From Phytophthora sp. 'mugwort' (lineage: Eukaryota > Oomycota > Peronosporomycetes > Peronosporales > Peronosporaceae), in NCBI GenBank assembly GCA_033558025.1, contig JAUCEF010000005.1:6138001-6202000 (forward strand): a stretch of DNA of 64,000 nt. Reading direction: 5' to 3'. Numbering within the stretch: the first letter of the stretch is position 1; each line of letters starts with the position of its first letter. Shown one piece after another: positions 1 to 11,138 of the stretch. Below the pieces are notes generated by a model, which did not search any database, was not told the origin of the DNA, and worked only from the letters and a program-made list of their open reading frames with translations. The translations under genes and the position numbers were made by a program.

Positions 1-59
1 TGATGACGTTGTAACAGCTTCGAGTTTCAAGTCCAACATTGCCAACGTCTTGCTCTTGC

Positions 60-205
60 GCACCACGTTTGTGAGGGGGTCAACGGCCCTTGCGAGAGGA
101 AGTGTGACTTCCGGAGAGTATACAAACTCTAAGTGAACGGCAGTTCACAAGTCCCTGGCCTACACGGATACCAAATTAGGTAGATATAAGACTGAATATA
201 TTAGG
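60..205 (-). repeat. Fragment of E1-family gypsy LTR
   Basis: This stretch shares long blocks with the two LTRs of the gypsy element at 1889-9791, including the segments around gacttccggagagtat, cggcagttcacaagtccc and accaaattaggtagata. It lacks both LTR ends, so it is a truncated remnant of the same family. The similarity stops near 205, where unrelated sequence begins. The limits are judged by eye. Confidence 0.7.
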
Positions 206-580
206 GGGAGTCGAACCTACCGAAAACCCGGCTTATTTTTTCTTGGCCAATTTTTGTCACTGATATCCTGGACAAATTGTTGCTTATATCGATGGAGGTG
301 GCTGACACTAGAAATAAGCAGCTCATTTCACGCAAGGGAAACATCTTTACGTACATTCTGGTAGGACATCAAACGATGAGTCCACTTTCCCTCTGCTACT
401 GGCCGCTGAATCACTTTGTATTCGCTAGACTACACAAGAGTAGGCTTTAGAAAGTTAAGCGTTTCCAGTACAAGCTTTAATCAATCACGGCTCTTGCGGT
501 ATGTGCGTTTGCGATATATCGGGCGATAAGAAACCTGGCTTCGAAGACGGCAAGGGGGATGCCGAAAGCTACCTGCTCGA
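206..580. other. Gene-free stretch
   Basis: I see no convincing coding region, RNA gene or repeat here. The sequence lies between an LTR remnant and a broken gene, and only short shadow ORFs occur. Confidence 0.5.
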
Positions 581-589
581 AGGCGAATC

Positions 590-1640
590 TCTCCCGAAAT
601 GGCTATAAAATTCTCGTCAGCTGGATCGAAGTGGAGGCAAACTTTTCGGCGATTCATGGGTCTTCTGATAGCATCGTTGTTGAGGCAAAAAGAAACTGAG
701 AAAGAGAAATGCATTTGAGCTGATGGTCAAACATGCTAAAAGCGAAACACAAAACAAGGCTCTACGTGGACTTACTGCACGCAACATGCAGCAGCGCTGG
801 ATCACCTATATGCGTCGGTTTAGGTCGATGCTGAAAGAAAGCGAGTGAGACCGTCTTGGGGATTACGGAGCGAGAGCTGGGGCGCCGGATGTCGATCCCG
901 GAGAAGCTCGAGCGCATGTGCGCGGAGTTTCAACGGATGAAGGCGCTGTTCGGACAAAGTGCGAATATTACGCCATCATCAACGGTTCAGCTCGGTGCTT
1001 TTTCAATGCGGACTCTCTCGATCCCCACGAAGAGGTGGAGATCGATGAGAATGACTCCTGCACCTCCGAGAACTGTGAAAACCGCATTGATTGTTGGGGT
1101 ACCGACAACCTCATCTTTGTTCCTGCTGCGCAGTCGCAATTGGTATCCGCGTCGCCAATACCAACACAAGCTTCTTCACTAACGCCATCGCCCCCGTGTC
1201 AGCTTCAAAATCTCACGTACTGTCGACGGAAAGTCCTTTATTGGAACAAACATATCAGCGTTTGCAAGCAACCTCGGCCAAGACAGTGAAAATCCCGTCG
1301 CCCGTATTAACATAAAAGCAACGGCCAAAATGGTAACAAGCAAGCCACGCCAAATAAGTCACCCTTTGCGCATGAGACTCGTCTATCGCCCTCGAGCATG
1401 TACGCACATAATGCACAAGCCAAAATGGACTACCTGAAAGAAGCGCAAAAAGAGGAGAAGCGACAATGGATTGAGAAGGTGCAGGCTGATAAGCTGCAGC
1501 AGAGGGCGGCTGAAATTCAGCTTCGCCAGCGTAAGCATGAGGAGCAGCGCGCAGCTCGTAAACATGAGTTTATTTTAGAGCTACTTCGGCAGAACAAGTC
1601 CGTGGAGGAAATCGAAGCGTTTGTGAGCAAGTTTGGCTGA
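590..1640 (+). pseudogene. Broken repeat-family protein with C-terminal coiled coil
   Basis: Three plus-strand frames can be read as one decayed protein. Around 600-850 the frame gives segments such as ELMVKHAKSETQNKALRG and ARNMQQRWITYMRRFRSML, with stops and frameshifts between them. 856-1010 gives RRMSIPEKLERMCAEFQRMK. 1398-1640 is an open, charged, helix-forming tail (KEEKRQWIEKVQADKLQQRA, then RKHEFILELLRQNKSVEEI) ending in a stop. The layout of a Trp-containing basic N-terminal part followed by a coiled coil resembles the SANT/trihelix-like proteins that occur in many copies in oomycetes, often linked to DNA transposons. That family assignment is my inference. At least two frameshifts and several stops make a functional product unlikely. 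Confidence 0.35.
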
Positions 1641-1888
1641 TAAAGAGCTTCGTCTGGGTAGCAGGATATCATAATAACCACGGCACCATATGCCCCGCCC
1701 CTGAACTACGTTCGTATTCTTAAATGCCGGTCATTATGAGTTTTGGATCAACTGTTCCATCGAATCAAACAAGAATGAAGTTTATAGCTTGTTACAGCAC
1801 CACTCCTTCACGCTAGGATAATTGATGCTAGCGTTTTCGCCGTGAGAGCCCGTCGCTATCTCGGATTCCCTGCAAACGTCGGGGCATA

Positions 1889-2229
1889 TGACGGGGCACA
1901 CAACACCTTGCGCCAGGAAGCGGAGCTTTCGGAGAGTATACAAAACTCTCAATGAACGGCAGTTCACTAGTCCCTAGTCTGGGGGACTGTTACCAAAATT
2001 AGGTAGATTAAGACTGAATATATTTATAGGTGACCCCTTTTAATGCGTCTACATACTAGCTATTAGTCACCTATAAAGTACCCTAGATGTTAAGTGGTTC
2101 TGAGGTTTTTGTCCCGTATCTGTGGTACCTATCCATGACGTCATAGTGATGTTTGGCTACATCACTTAGTGTACTTGGGTACACCTGCTCTGAAGAGTGA
2201 CTTGGCGCTCTTCATGTAACCCCGTTACA
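1889..2229 (-). repeat. 3' LTR of gypsy element E1
   Basis: This is a 341-bp copy of the LTR at 9460-9791 in the same orientation, with shared blocks along its whole length and scattered substitutions and indels. On the minus strand it starts TGTAACGGGG directly after a polypurine tract. The amount of divergence from its partner suggests an old insertion. Confidence 0.8.
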
Positions 2230-2240
2230 TCCCCCCACTT
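2230..2240 (-). other. Polypurine tract of E1
   Basis: Read on the minus strand the sequence is AAGTGGGGGGA immediately before the TGTAACGGGG start of the 3' LTR. Gypsy elements use such a tract to prime plus-strand DNA synthesis. Its position fixes the element's orientation as minus and shows that the antisense ORF next to it lies inside the element, not beside it. Confidence 0.75.
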
Positions 2241-3073
2241 AAGTTCGGTTTACCGACCATCCTGGGCGAGTGAAAGGAAGTCGCCTCCTATCACTGTCCA
2301 AGTCGATGTAATCCGGCGCATTTCCTTTGAGCCCGAGCACTTTCGCGGGCTCTTCTTCTTCTCGGCTTCCACGTCAGCCTCAAGCATGACCAAGCCTCAG
2401 TCTGGCAGCGGTACCAAAGTGCCTGCCAGGCCTGTTGCTTCCAGGCAGCAGGCTAAAAGCTGTACGGCAAAGGCTCTGCTGCTAAGGGATCCACCAAGGT
2501 GGCATCCAAGGTGACCCCCAAGGCATCTGAACCGCCTGAGGAAGACCCTGAGCTCCTCGTGGACTAGGAGGAGGACTCGGACAAGTCTCCTATGTCCTGG
2601 GCCGATAACGAAATCCCGCTCGTCAAGGGGTCTGACGGCGACCCGACTCGCTTGGGTCCCGTACCCCGCTGTCTAGCCATCATGGCGACGATGGCGATGC
2701 GCCGAAGACGCCCGAGGGCCAGGAGAGTCCAAGCTCACCCAAGGAGGACGAAGAGAAACCTCGTTCTCCGGTCAAGAATTTGACGCTCGCTGAGGCAACT
2801 GCCCGCGTCAAGGCTGCTAAGGCTGTAGTAGCCTCGGAAGTCAGCCGTAAGCGGCGGGCTGCTTCCAGATTTCCAATCCGTGAAGGGTATGGGACCCTCA
2901 TGGTCACGAACAAGGACCTCTTCAGCTCTTCTTCCGACGAGGGTAAGAGGGCCAAATCGGCCGAGAGATCTCCGACGATCTAGACGGGCAGCAGTCGGAG
3001 TACCAGGCTGCTCGTCATAAGGGAGTGCGGGCCCCGGCGACCCGGTCGCCTGTGAAGTACTCTTCACCTGTTC

Positions 3074-3099
3074 GTGTGTGTGTGTGTGGGGGGGGGGGG
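3074..3099. repeat. GT/poly-G microsatellite
   Basis: A run of GT dinucleotides passes directly into about 12 consecutive G. It lies inside the antisense ORF of E1 and probably caused one of its frameshifts by slippage. Confidence 0.9.
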
Positions 3100-3400
3100 T
3101 TGGGGGCGTCTTACGCTCCCGGGTACTTCCCTCCTGAGGAGTTCCACGGAGCCGACGCCTACATGGGTCAGCTCCAGCCGCCTCGGGTGCTTGTTGGTGG
3201 GCGCTCTTCTCGTGACGCTTATGAGAGCCACCTGGTGACCAAACAGCCCCTGTTTTAACGTGAGCATTGATCGACGCATGCTCCTGGCACCACATAACAT
3301 CCCGTTCAAGGAGTTCACGAGCCGGAGAAAGAAGCCAGAGCTCCGGTCGGGACTGCGACCTGTGTGGGGCTATCCAGCCGTGATGCTCCCACACTGTGAC

Positions 3401-3687
3401 TGTAACGGGCTTATCCGTTACATAAGTAAGTAGGTTTCTATTACATATTACATTCATTAGTAGGTAGCTATCCTCCTATTGGTTGATTATGGGGAGCCAA
3501 ACCCATATCGACCAATCAGGAGTCGATCCACATTCGAGTGGCTCACAGAAGTCCGGGAAACTTTTCCTCGGACTTAAAAATAAAACGGAGTTAAATTGCC
3601 ACTAAAGTAACACTTGGGTTTGTTAATTAGAAGCTTCCTCTGCTATTAATAGTGTAAGCTAGTAACGGTAACTCTTACCCCGTTACA
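3401..3687. repeat. Solo LTR with 5-bp target duplication
   Basis: The 287-bp element begins TGTAACGGG and ends with its exact inverse, CCCGTTACA. It is flanked on both sides by gtgac (3396-3400 and 3688-3692), a 5-bp target-site duplication typical of LTR retrotransposons. No internal retroviral genes are present, so it is a solo LTR left by LTR-LTR recombination. Its body differs from the E1 LTR although the termini are alike. It interrupts the E1 antisense ORF. Confidence 0.9.
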
Positions 3688-4719
3688 GTGACTCTTTCCA
3701 AGAAGCCGAGGCCGTCTTTTGGAAGTGGGCAGCTACGCTCTGCTCACAAGGACAACTCGAGGTTCTCCGGCAGGATATCACGCTGGAAGCCATCCTTAAC
3801 CTCCGAGATCTGTGTATTGAGTTTGCCCATGTGGTAGGCAAACGGCAGCTCTCTCGAGAACTGCAGAAGCATTCCGCTTCTGGCGCTCATTGATGAGCAC
3901 GGGTATGGTCTTGGCTCTACGACCACACCCCGTTCGGGCAAGAAGGCTCGAACTACTTACGAAGCCGCCGCCGATTCTGTTCCCAGATCGCGACAGCCTT
4001 CGGGCATTCAGCCTGGAGCCATTCGTACGGCTCCCAGCAGCACTCAGCTTCCGAGTACCCCCTCAACTTCACACGAAGCTGGCACTTCCTTGAACGCGCC
4101 ACTCCTGGAGCATACGCTCCACGTGGTAGTGGGTCTACCCATTACGGTCGAGGAAAGGTTATGGTGCTTCGGAACGAGTACGAGTATGAGGCGCCGTCCC
4201 TCCGGTCCAGCTCAGGACCTGATGTGCCGCCTTCGGCTCCACCTCGGGTCATTGAAGGCACCGCTCTTCGTCGCCGAGTCCTTGCGCTTGAGATTGCGCT
4301 TGGACTTGGTGAGGGCGGGGCTGCTGCCGCCCAGGCCGGGAGCGCTGGGGTCCTTGGGCCGATTCGTGACGACGTGAATCGTCTGGCCGATGACTTGTCG
4401 GCCCTTGAAGGGCGGGTCGACCATCGTACGAATGACGTGGACGAGATTTTCCAACGTCTGAATGCCTTTTGGGCGTCCATGGACCGAGTCCAACGAGAGT
4501 TGTCTCTCGTTTGGGACCTCCGGCGGCCTGTGCCCCACGCGGGAGCGCCTCCTGCGTACTCCCAGCCGTATCACTATGGCTCATACTCGGTGTATGCAGC
4601 CGGGGTTCCTTCGTATGGAGCCCCTTCCGCGGCCCCGCAAGGGACCTGGGCTTCTGGCTCTGGGCGTGCTCAGAGAGAAGAGCGCAGCCTCGCTTTGTAG
4701 AGCTGGGGCCTGTGAACCC

Positions 4720-5950
4720 TGCGGATCATGGTACCGCTTCAGACGGCCCACGTAGAACGTCGGGTAGGTCGTCATCGACTTAGGCAGGTCAATGGTATAT
4801 GCCGCACCATGCCTGGCCAGAACCGCGAAGGGTCCAATGAAACGGTGCTTCAGCTTGTTGCTCCCAACGGAACTTACCGTGGCGAGTGGCAAGTTCCTAG
4901 TGTCTAGCAGAACTAATTCACCCCTTTACACACGTTTAAGCTTTCTCTTCCTTGTTTTTCTGAGTACTCCTTTTGTTTGTCCTATGCCGTGGCATCACAG
5001 ACATGGCTGATTACGTTCAGCCTGGTGTCTACAAAACGCTCCACTTGGTTACCGCAAGGAAACCGATCTCATATCCGAGACCCGGGAGGAAAGCGTTTTT
5101 CGAACCTCTCCCCCACTTAGAACTGAAGACGGGGTGCTGCCTCGCAAAGTGAGCGGCACCCGTGGATGGCGTAAGCCATTTAGATAAAACGGGGTATACC
5201 CGGTCAATGCGTGAACCGCATTGATGAGTGCGAACTCAACTACTGGCAGGCCTTTTTTTTTTTGACGAAGTGACGAGGAGCCTCTGCACAGACACTGCGT
5301 AAAGCGTCCTCAAGCACCCGGTTGACACGCTCTGTCTGAAGATGATCGGCAGTGGACATGTGCAGCCTTCTTTCCAAGTAGTTGGAACAGCGCTCGACAG
5401 AACGCAGCGGTAAACCGCGGGTCACGATCTGAGCCAATTGTCTCCGACAGACCATGATGGCGGAAAACGCCATCCAGGAACAGCTTCGAAGCCTGTTCCC
5501 CGGTCACTGTGTCTTTGACCGGAGCAAGACGCACCATCTTGCTCAGACGGCACACGAACACCAAGATGCCGGTGTTTCCGTGGCCGTCGGCTGGAAATCG
5601 TAAGATGAAGTTCAGACTCATCGACGACCAGCAGCCCCCTGGAACGGCCAGGCTCTGCAAAGAAGCCGAAGCGTGCCCCGCGAGCTTCAACCGCTGACAA
5701 TTTTCACATGTCCTCACGTACTGTGCGACCCACTTGTACATGTGGGCTCACCAAAAGTATTAAGACACCGACTGGAAGGTCTTCTCGCGGCCCAAGTGAC
5801 CGCTGGACGGCGCATCCGTGCGCCTCCTGTAGGATGTCAAACTTGAAATCCTCGTTTCTTGGAACGACTACCCGAGGGGGTTCATGGGGCTCCACTCGAT
5901 AGTAGAGCAGGCCATCGGTCCACTCGTATCGATCGAGCCGGGCTCTCAGA
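4720..5950 (-). pseudogene. E1 integrase remnant
   Basis: Minus-strand frames show, in order, part of the HHCC zinc finger (YVRTCENCQRLK at about 5700), the catalytic core and a C-terminal segment with FIGPFAVLARHGAAYTIDLP (about 4830). One catalytic Asp context survives (SDRDPRFT). The first expected Asp of the DDE triad is missing in SMSLNFIL, and VFVCRLSK has Cys where gypsy integrases usually read VFVDRLSK. The Glu region (QTERVNRVLED) is in another frame, and a run of T at 5251-5262 shifts the frame again. The gene cannot make an active integrase. It meets the antisense ORF tail to tail. Confidence 0.8.
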
Positions 5951-6089
5951 CGTGGCGTGAGCCACTCGGCCTTGGCTTCCTTGCCAGCGGCCAGGAATCA
6001 TACCAGAGGTGCCGGGCTTTGTCACCCCGATACGCCATGCGTATGTGATAATATAGATCGGTCGTGGCGCGACTTATATTCGCCAGCGC

Positions 6090-7600
6090 TTAGTCCGGCC
6101 TGCCTGACAACGCATTGGCAAGCACGTTGAGCTTGCCAGGATTGTACTCGACGCGGAAGTTGTATTCCGCGAAGAAATACAACCACCTCGCCATCCGTTG
6201 GGACAAATGGGGCGAATTCGACGCCGTCCGTAAGGATGCGTGGTCTGTGTAGATCACAAAGGACTGGGAGCCCTGGCGATGCACCCGGAACTTGACAAGG
6301 GCGTACTTCATGGCAAGCAGCTCCTTGTCATGAACGAGGTAGTTCTGTTCGGAAGCGTTGAGCTGCCTGGACTGAAACGAGGGATCACTGTTCACGTCCT
6401 GCTGCATCGTGCTGCAGCAATGCACACCCGATTGCATAATCGGATGCATTGCAGACGACGCTGAACGGGCTTCATCTCGTCCGGCAGTGCCAGAACAGGC
6501 ACCTTCTGTAGGCTTGCCTTGACATTGTCAAAGGCTTTCTGGTGCTCACTCCCCCAGTGCCAGTCGGTATCCTTCTTCAGAAGATCCGACAAGGGTCTAA
6601 CCAGACCCGCGTACCTTCGCTGTACTTATGGAGGTAGTTGGTTAAGCCCAGCCACTTCCTCAGGTCCTTTTGGGACCTTGGCGTTGGCTAAGCCGAAATG
6701 GCATTGACCTTCTCCGGAAAAGCTCGAACGCCAACGTTGCTAACGAAGCAAACGAGAACTTTGATCTCTTGCGCCGCGAAGACGCACTTGTCGATGTTGG
6801 CATAGAGCTTGTTCGCTCTCATGACCTCCAATCTCATGACCTCCAACACTCGACGGAGGTGCTCCCAATGCACCCCCATAGCTGTCTTGCCTCCCTCGGT
6901 ACGGCTATGGACGAAGATGTCGTCGAAGTACGACTGTGCGTACGCACGCAGTGGTCTAAACAACTGCGTGACCAGGCGATTGAACGTCACCGGGGCATTA
7001 GACAGGCCCTGTGATATCACAAGCCACTCCCAGAGCATACCGCTCGGGGTGCTCACTGCGATGAGCGGGATATCGCTTTCGCGCATCAGGATCTGGTAGT
7101 ATCTGTCTATCGGATCAGGGCGCTGTATAACTCGCACACGGCATATTACTTAACAAACAGCCTTTTTTTCACGGGATGGGTGTCTGGGCCGGCACCGTTG
7201 CGCTGTTCAGCTTATTAAAAGCATGAACCAGACCCCACTTCCCGTTTGGCTTCCGAACGCAGAAGATTGGCGTTGAGTGCGGGGATTTCGATTCCGCGAC
7301 ATGACTGCCTGGGCCTTTGCGGCGAAAATGGCATCAATGAACTCGCACTTCTCTCGAGGCAGTGGTCTTTGTCTGATGACACAATACTTTGTGCCCGGCG
7401 CGAGATCAATCTCATGCCTGATCCCACGATCCGGTGAGAGTTGAGACGGTGTGTCCTTGGACACCACATCCTCGAACTCCTTCATCAAAGGATACACTAG
7501 ATCCTTTGGGTACTTGAGAATCTCAGAACGCAAGCGCGAGGCACGCTGGGAGGAGAATGCCTCCAGGACGTCCTCGTCCATAACCGAGGAGGAATTCAAT
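6090..7600 (-). pseudogene. E1 reverse transcriptase and RNase H remnant
   Basis: On the minus strand 7599-7207 gives the RT N-terminus (HEIDLAPGTKYCVIRQRPLP). 7137-6688 gives the palm with the YFDD active site (SYFDDIFVHS). 6592-6392 is connection sequence. 6449-6090 is RNase H with DKELLAMKYAL and YTDHASL. The last RNase H motif reads LANALSGRPD, where related elements have an Asp after the first Ala. The parts lie in different frames separated by stops, so the gene is dead. The order RT-RH before integrase is the gypsy order. Confidence 0.85.
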
Positions 7601-8357
7601 TCCTCTGAAGTGGACTCTTGCTTCAGAGTACCACCTCCGCGATTTCTCCTGCCTTCAGGTCGGCCAGGAAATCTGTGGGCGTCAACTCTTCGAGGTTCAG
7701 GAGCTCTGACACCTCCGGCAGCGGCTCTAGCTGGATGCCGCCTGCCTTGACCCGATGGCTGGTCTCGCCGTCAAGGATGTGATAACATCCTTCGACTGGC
7801 CGCGTCGGAGGAATTCGGCCCTGGGTTCCGAGTCGCTTGAAGCGACTCCAGTCTGAAGTGACTTGAGACTCGACTTGCGGTGTCGATTATGTCATCGACG
7901 ACGACCGTGACGTGGTACTTCGTTACCCAAGTCTGTGGACGTCTCATTGACGACGTCCAAAGCCTCTAGGGCTTCGTGTGGAACATGGTTACCCACACAA
8001 GAAGTACACTCCGCCACTTCTTCTTCAGTTATGGTCTGGCGACCTGGTGTGGAACAAGGTTACCCAGTTACCCACACAGGAAACGCATTCTGCGCCTTCC
8101 TCGCCAGTTTCTGTCTGGGTGACGTGGTGTGGACCTAGGCTACCCACCTGGTCGGTGCCTCCGGGCACCGCCACTCTTGAAGCCTCAGCCGCCGGTCCAG
8201 ATTCTGGCGAGGGTCGAGGGCTATCCTGTACGGACTGCCGCACTCGACCAGGTGCAGCTTCTGCTGCCCCCGCTTCTGCTGCCCCAGCTTATAGGGAGTC
8301 GCTCAATACGTCGGCGGGTCCCAAAACTTCACTGGATCCTTCTGCATCCCGGCGCCC

Positions 8358-9404
8358 CTATCGGATGCCCCAGTTCCTGGTAGAGGTGGGGACAAGACTC
8401 ACCAATGCCCTGTCAGTAACTGCGGGCCGGCTGGCCTCGATGACTTTGTTTCGCCAATCTATCCATGGTTCATGTTTCTCGAGCCAGGGCATGCCCAGGA
8501 TCAAGTCATATTTGTCCATCTCTAGGACAGTAAACTGCTCCATGCTGTTGAAGTCCTGGAACTTCACAGCTAGATCCAATTGGATCTTGGGAACGGTATT
8601 CCATCGGCCAGTTGTACTGAAACTGTCCCGTTGCCTTTGCATTCTCGCCGCCGGCGTGCGCGCCTGGCGGTAACTGTACTCCTCTTGGAGGGCGACTTGG
8701 ATCGCGTCTTCCAGAGTATTGGTCTGCACCTGAAACAGCTGGGTGCGGCCGGACCTACTCTTAGGCTGTCCATGAACACTCACATTGATGTGTTCATGGA
8801 GTGGGTATCCGACGAGGGATGCGGTGAGCTTCCGTATCTCCTGGATGTACTCGTGCAGCTCACGTCTTCCCTGTTTACATGACAGAAAGCGTGACCGCTG
8901 GTGGTACTCATAGTTCGCCGGGAGGAACGCGGCTCTAAGCCGTTCACAGAGCTGAGCCCAGGATACGAAGCATCCAGGTGTTGTCGCTTCCCGAGTATAC
9001 GCCCAACTCTTAGAACGCCCGCTAAGGTTGGAGAGGGCGAAAACCACTCAGAGGTGCTCCGAAGAGATGAGAGTTGCATCCATTGCGAGCTCTACCTCTC
9101 GCACCCAGAAGTGAAGGTTTTTACCTTCCTTCCTCTAGTACGTGTTTACTTTCATCCTCAATGGCTTGGGGTAGACCGATTTCGGCTCTGCGGCCGGAAC
9201 TTGCAGGTTGCTCCGAACATGTTCGATGAGCCCCCGCCCGTAAATGTCGAACGCGGTCACGCGCTCGACCTGCTCAGCTTGCGTTGACGACGCCAAGCTG
9301 TACAAGGCATCCATACCAAAGATGCCAGTCATCTTACGAACGGACTCAAACTGTGAGTTATTCAGATGAGGAAACTCATTCCAGTCCGTGTTGCTAGGAC
9401 CCAA
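8358..9404 (-). pseudogene. E1 gag-protease remnant
   Basis: 9404-9135 is an N-terminal gag segment (MGPSNTDWNEFPHL). 9047-8358 contains the gag core (FVSWAQLCERLRAAF, then LHEYIQEIRKLT) followed directly by the C-terminal end of a retropepsin (DKYDLILGMPWLEKHEPWID). The zinc knuckle and the Asp-Ser/Thr-Gly active site expected between these parts are absent, so an internal deletion has fused gag to the end of the protease. 7601-8357 continues with degenerate linker sequence in which I see no intact domain. Confidence 0.75.
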
Positions 9405-9459
9405 ATGTTTCAGGTAGTAACCCGCGTAGGCGTAGATTGACTATAAGTGTTACCAAGTA

Positions 9460-9791
9460 TGACGGGATACACAACACTTGCGCACAGGAAGTGTGACTTC
9501 CGGAGAGTATCAAACTTTCAGTGACGGCAGTTCACAAGTCCCTGGCCTGCGGGGATACCAAATTAGGTAGATATAAGACTGAATATATTTATAGGTGTAT
9601 GTGATCACTTTTGTTGCGTCTACATACAAACTATTAGTCACCTATAGAGTACCTTAGATGCTATCCTATTTGGTGATTCCGAGGTCTTTGTACCATACGT
9701 GTGGTACCCATCCGTGACGTCATTGCACTTAGGGTACTTTGGTACACCATTCTGAAGAGTGACTTGGCACTCTTCATGTAATCCCGTTACA
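9460..9791 (-). repeat. 5' LTR of gypsy element E1
   Basis: The 332-bp LTR reads TGTAACGGGA to CCCGTCA on the minus strand. It matches 1889-2229 and the fragments at 60-205 and 22244-22441. A possible primer-binding site, TGGTAACACTTATAG, starts four bases after the LTR end on the minus strand (near 9455). I cannot say which tRNA would fit it. Confidence 0.8.
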
Positions 9792-9936
9792 GTCTCCGAC
9801 ATATTACATCGGCCAATCTATACGGGCAAATAGACAAGCAGCTTAGTATGTTGCTTCCGACAATCGTTTGTTGCAACTATTTTTGTAGCTGTTTTATCAT
9901 AATTTCGCACCCGTCTTAAAGAGCTCAGTCGGCAAG

Positions 9937-10251
9937 ATGCCTCGGGGCCGAAAGCCACGAAACGAGGAAGGCGGCCGGAGGAAGTGGCAGAACAAACATA
10001 CCTGGGTGGCGTACGAGTTCCGTCGAGCCGTCATCGAATCCTTCGAAATCAGGGGCATTCAGATCACGCTCAGATATTTTTCTTGGTCTGGAAGCGTTCC
10101 TGTTGAAGTGGAAGGCACCACCCTCGGCACCAAGCGGAAAAGCGTCTGTTTGTGGAACAAGATCAAGGGCAAGATCATTGTCTGTGATACGGGGGTACCC
10201 CCCCCCCCTGATTTCGATGGTGGGATCGGCTGTCAACCTTGGTACATGTAA
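9937..10251 (+). pseudogene. Probable transposase N-terminal fragment
   Basis: The ATG at 9937 opens a basic 104-residue ORF (MPRGRKPRNEEGGRRKW, then WVAYEFRRAVIESFEIRGIQ) that looks like a short DNA-binding N-terminus with a helix-turn-helix-like stretch. A neighbouring frame continues the similarity with LLKWKAPPSAP-like sequence, which suggests a frameshift near 10075. A run of C at 10199-10208 lies close to the end. Oomycete genomes carry many such pieces of DNA transposases, but I cannot name the family with certainty. No catalytic domain follows before the trpG gene. Confidence 0.3.
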
Positions 10252-10496
10252 CAAAAATTTGGTAGCCATGTGTCATTATATGTAACAGGTGGACATTTAA
10301 TTTTAAGGGTTTAGATTACACCATACCCTACTCAACATCAATGTCGGAATCAACATATCATATACGGTAATCTCCATTCTTGGTGTGTTCCACATCTCGT
10401 CCTGAACTTAACGCAAACAGGGGAGAACGTGCGGGCAATATGACACTGTCCTTGTTGCCTTGCACCAGCCACTCCGACACTTGCCAGCTAATTACT

Positions 10497-11138
10497 ATGA
10501 CGACCCGCGTGCTGCTTATCGACAATTATGACTCCTTCACGTACAATATATTCCAGGTGCGTTGGCCATTGTAGCCTTCATGTTCCTTAGTAGCCCTCCA
10601 TCTGACACTCGTCGCTGTCCAGTACATGGCCCAGCTCGGCGCCCATGTCGAAGTCAAGCGAAACGACCAGATTACGCTGGACGAGATCCGCGAAATGAAC
10701 CCGAACCGCATCATGATCTCTCCTGGCCCAGGCTATCCCAAGGACGCGGGCGTGTCGTGCGATGTGATTCGCGAGTTCGCTGGCAAGATCCCCATCGCCG
10801 GCGTGTGTCTGGGTCACCAGTGTATGTACGAGGTCTTTGGCGGCAAGGTGGACCACGCCGGTGAGATCGTGCACGGCAAGGCGTCCGTGATGGTGCATGA
10901 TGGCAAGGGTCTATTTAAGAACATGGCACCCGAGTTCAAGGCCATCCGGTACCACTCGCTAGTGGGGCTGCCGGAGACGCTGCCCGACGCACTCGAGGTC
11001 ACAGCCACCGTCAAGGGCACCAACATGATTATGGGCGTGCGACACAAGCAGTACAAAGTCGAGGGCTGGCAGTTCCACCCGGAGAGCATCCTCACCGAGG
11101 ACGGTCTCAAGCTCATCCAGAATTTCCTCGACATGTGA
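10497..11138 (+). CDS. trpG: Anthranilate synthase component II (class I glutamine amidotransferase)
   Basis: This is a 191-residue protein from two exons, 10497-10556 and 10623-11138, with a 66-bp intron (GTGCGT...CCAG, phase 0). It begins MTTRVLLIDNYDSFTYNIFQ, the standard TrpG/PabA opening. It contains ISPGPGYPKDAG, the nucleophile-elbow motif GVCLGHQCMYEVFGG with the catalytic Cys, and the catalytic FHPESIL near the end. Length and motifs match stand-alone TrpG enzymes, which pass glutamine-derived ammonia to anthranilate synthase component I in tryptophan synthesis. The related p-aminobenzoate subunit PabA cannot be excluded, because the two are nearly identical in motif content. The second component is not in this window. 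The start is the first ATG before the conserved LLIDNYDSF. Confidence 0.9.

Larger units (their letters stand above)
2386..4700 (+). pseudogene. Antisense ORF of E1 (between integrase and 3' LTR)
   Basis: A long coding-like region runs opposite to the element's gag-pol genes. It starts with ATG at 2386 (MTKPQSGSGTKVP) and ends at the stop near 4700, converging on and overlapping the 3' end of integrase. The first half is basic and Ser/Pro-rich. The middle (3693-3890) has FQEAEAVFWKWAATLCSQ and a helical stretch. 4161-4700 is an open 179-residue segment with an acidic coiled-coil-like part and a Pro/Tyr/Gly-rich tail. Frameshifts, a GT/G microsatellite and an inserted solo LTR (3401-3687) break it. 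When the LTR and one target copy are left out, the frame runs straight across. I recognise no domain. Antisense ORFs at this position are known from some plant gypsy lineages such as maize Grande. Confidence 0.6.
1889..9791 (-). mobile_element. Decayed Ty3/gypsy retrotransposon E1 with antisense ORF
   Basis: The element is about 7.9 kb and lies on the minus strand. Its order in that orientation is 5' LTR (9791-9460), gag and protease remnants (about 9404-8358), reverse transcriptase and RNase H (about 7600-6090), integrase (about 5950-4720), an ORF of opposite polarity (2386-4700), a polypurine tract (2240-2230) and the 3' LTR (2229-1889). The LTRs begin TGTAACGGG and end CCCGTCA when read on the minus strand. 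All internal genes carry stops, frameshifts or deletions. I could not find matching 5-bp target duplications at the outer ends (gcata on the left, gtctc on the right), so one flank may have changed. Domain order PR-RT-RH-INT makes it Ty3/gypsy, not copia. Confidence 0.85.

Noticed and set aside
2735..3457. 240-codon minus-strand ORF across the E1 antisense region
   Set aside because: It overlaps the better supported plus-strand frame, spans the solo LTR boundary and has low-complexity His/Thr/Pro runs from the GT/G microsatellite. It is a shadow.
1884..9796. Target-site duplication for E1
   Set aside because: The 5 bp next to the two LTRs (gcata, gtctc) do not match, so I do not claim one.
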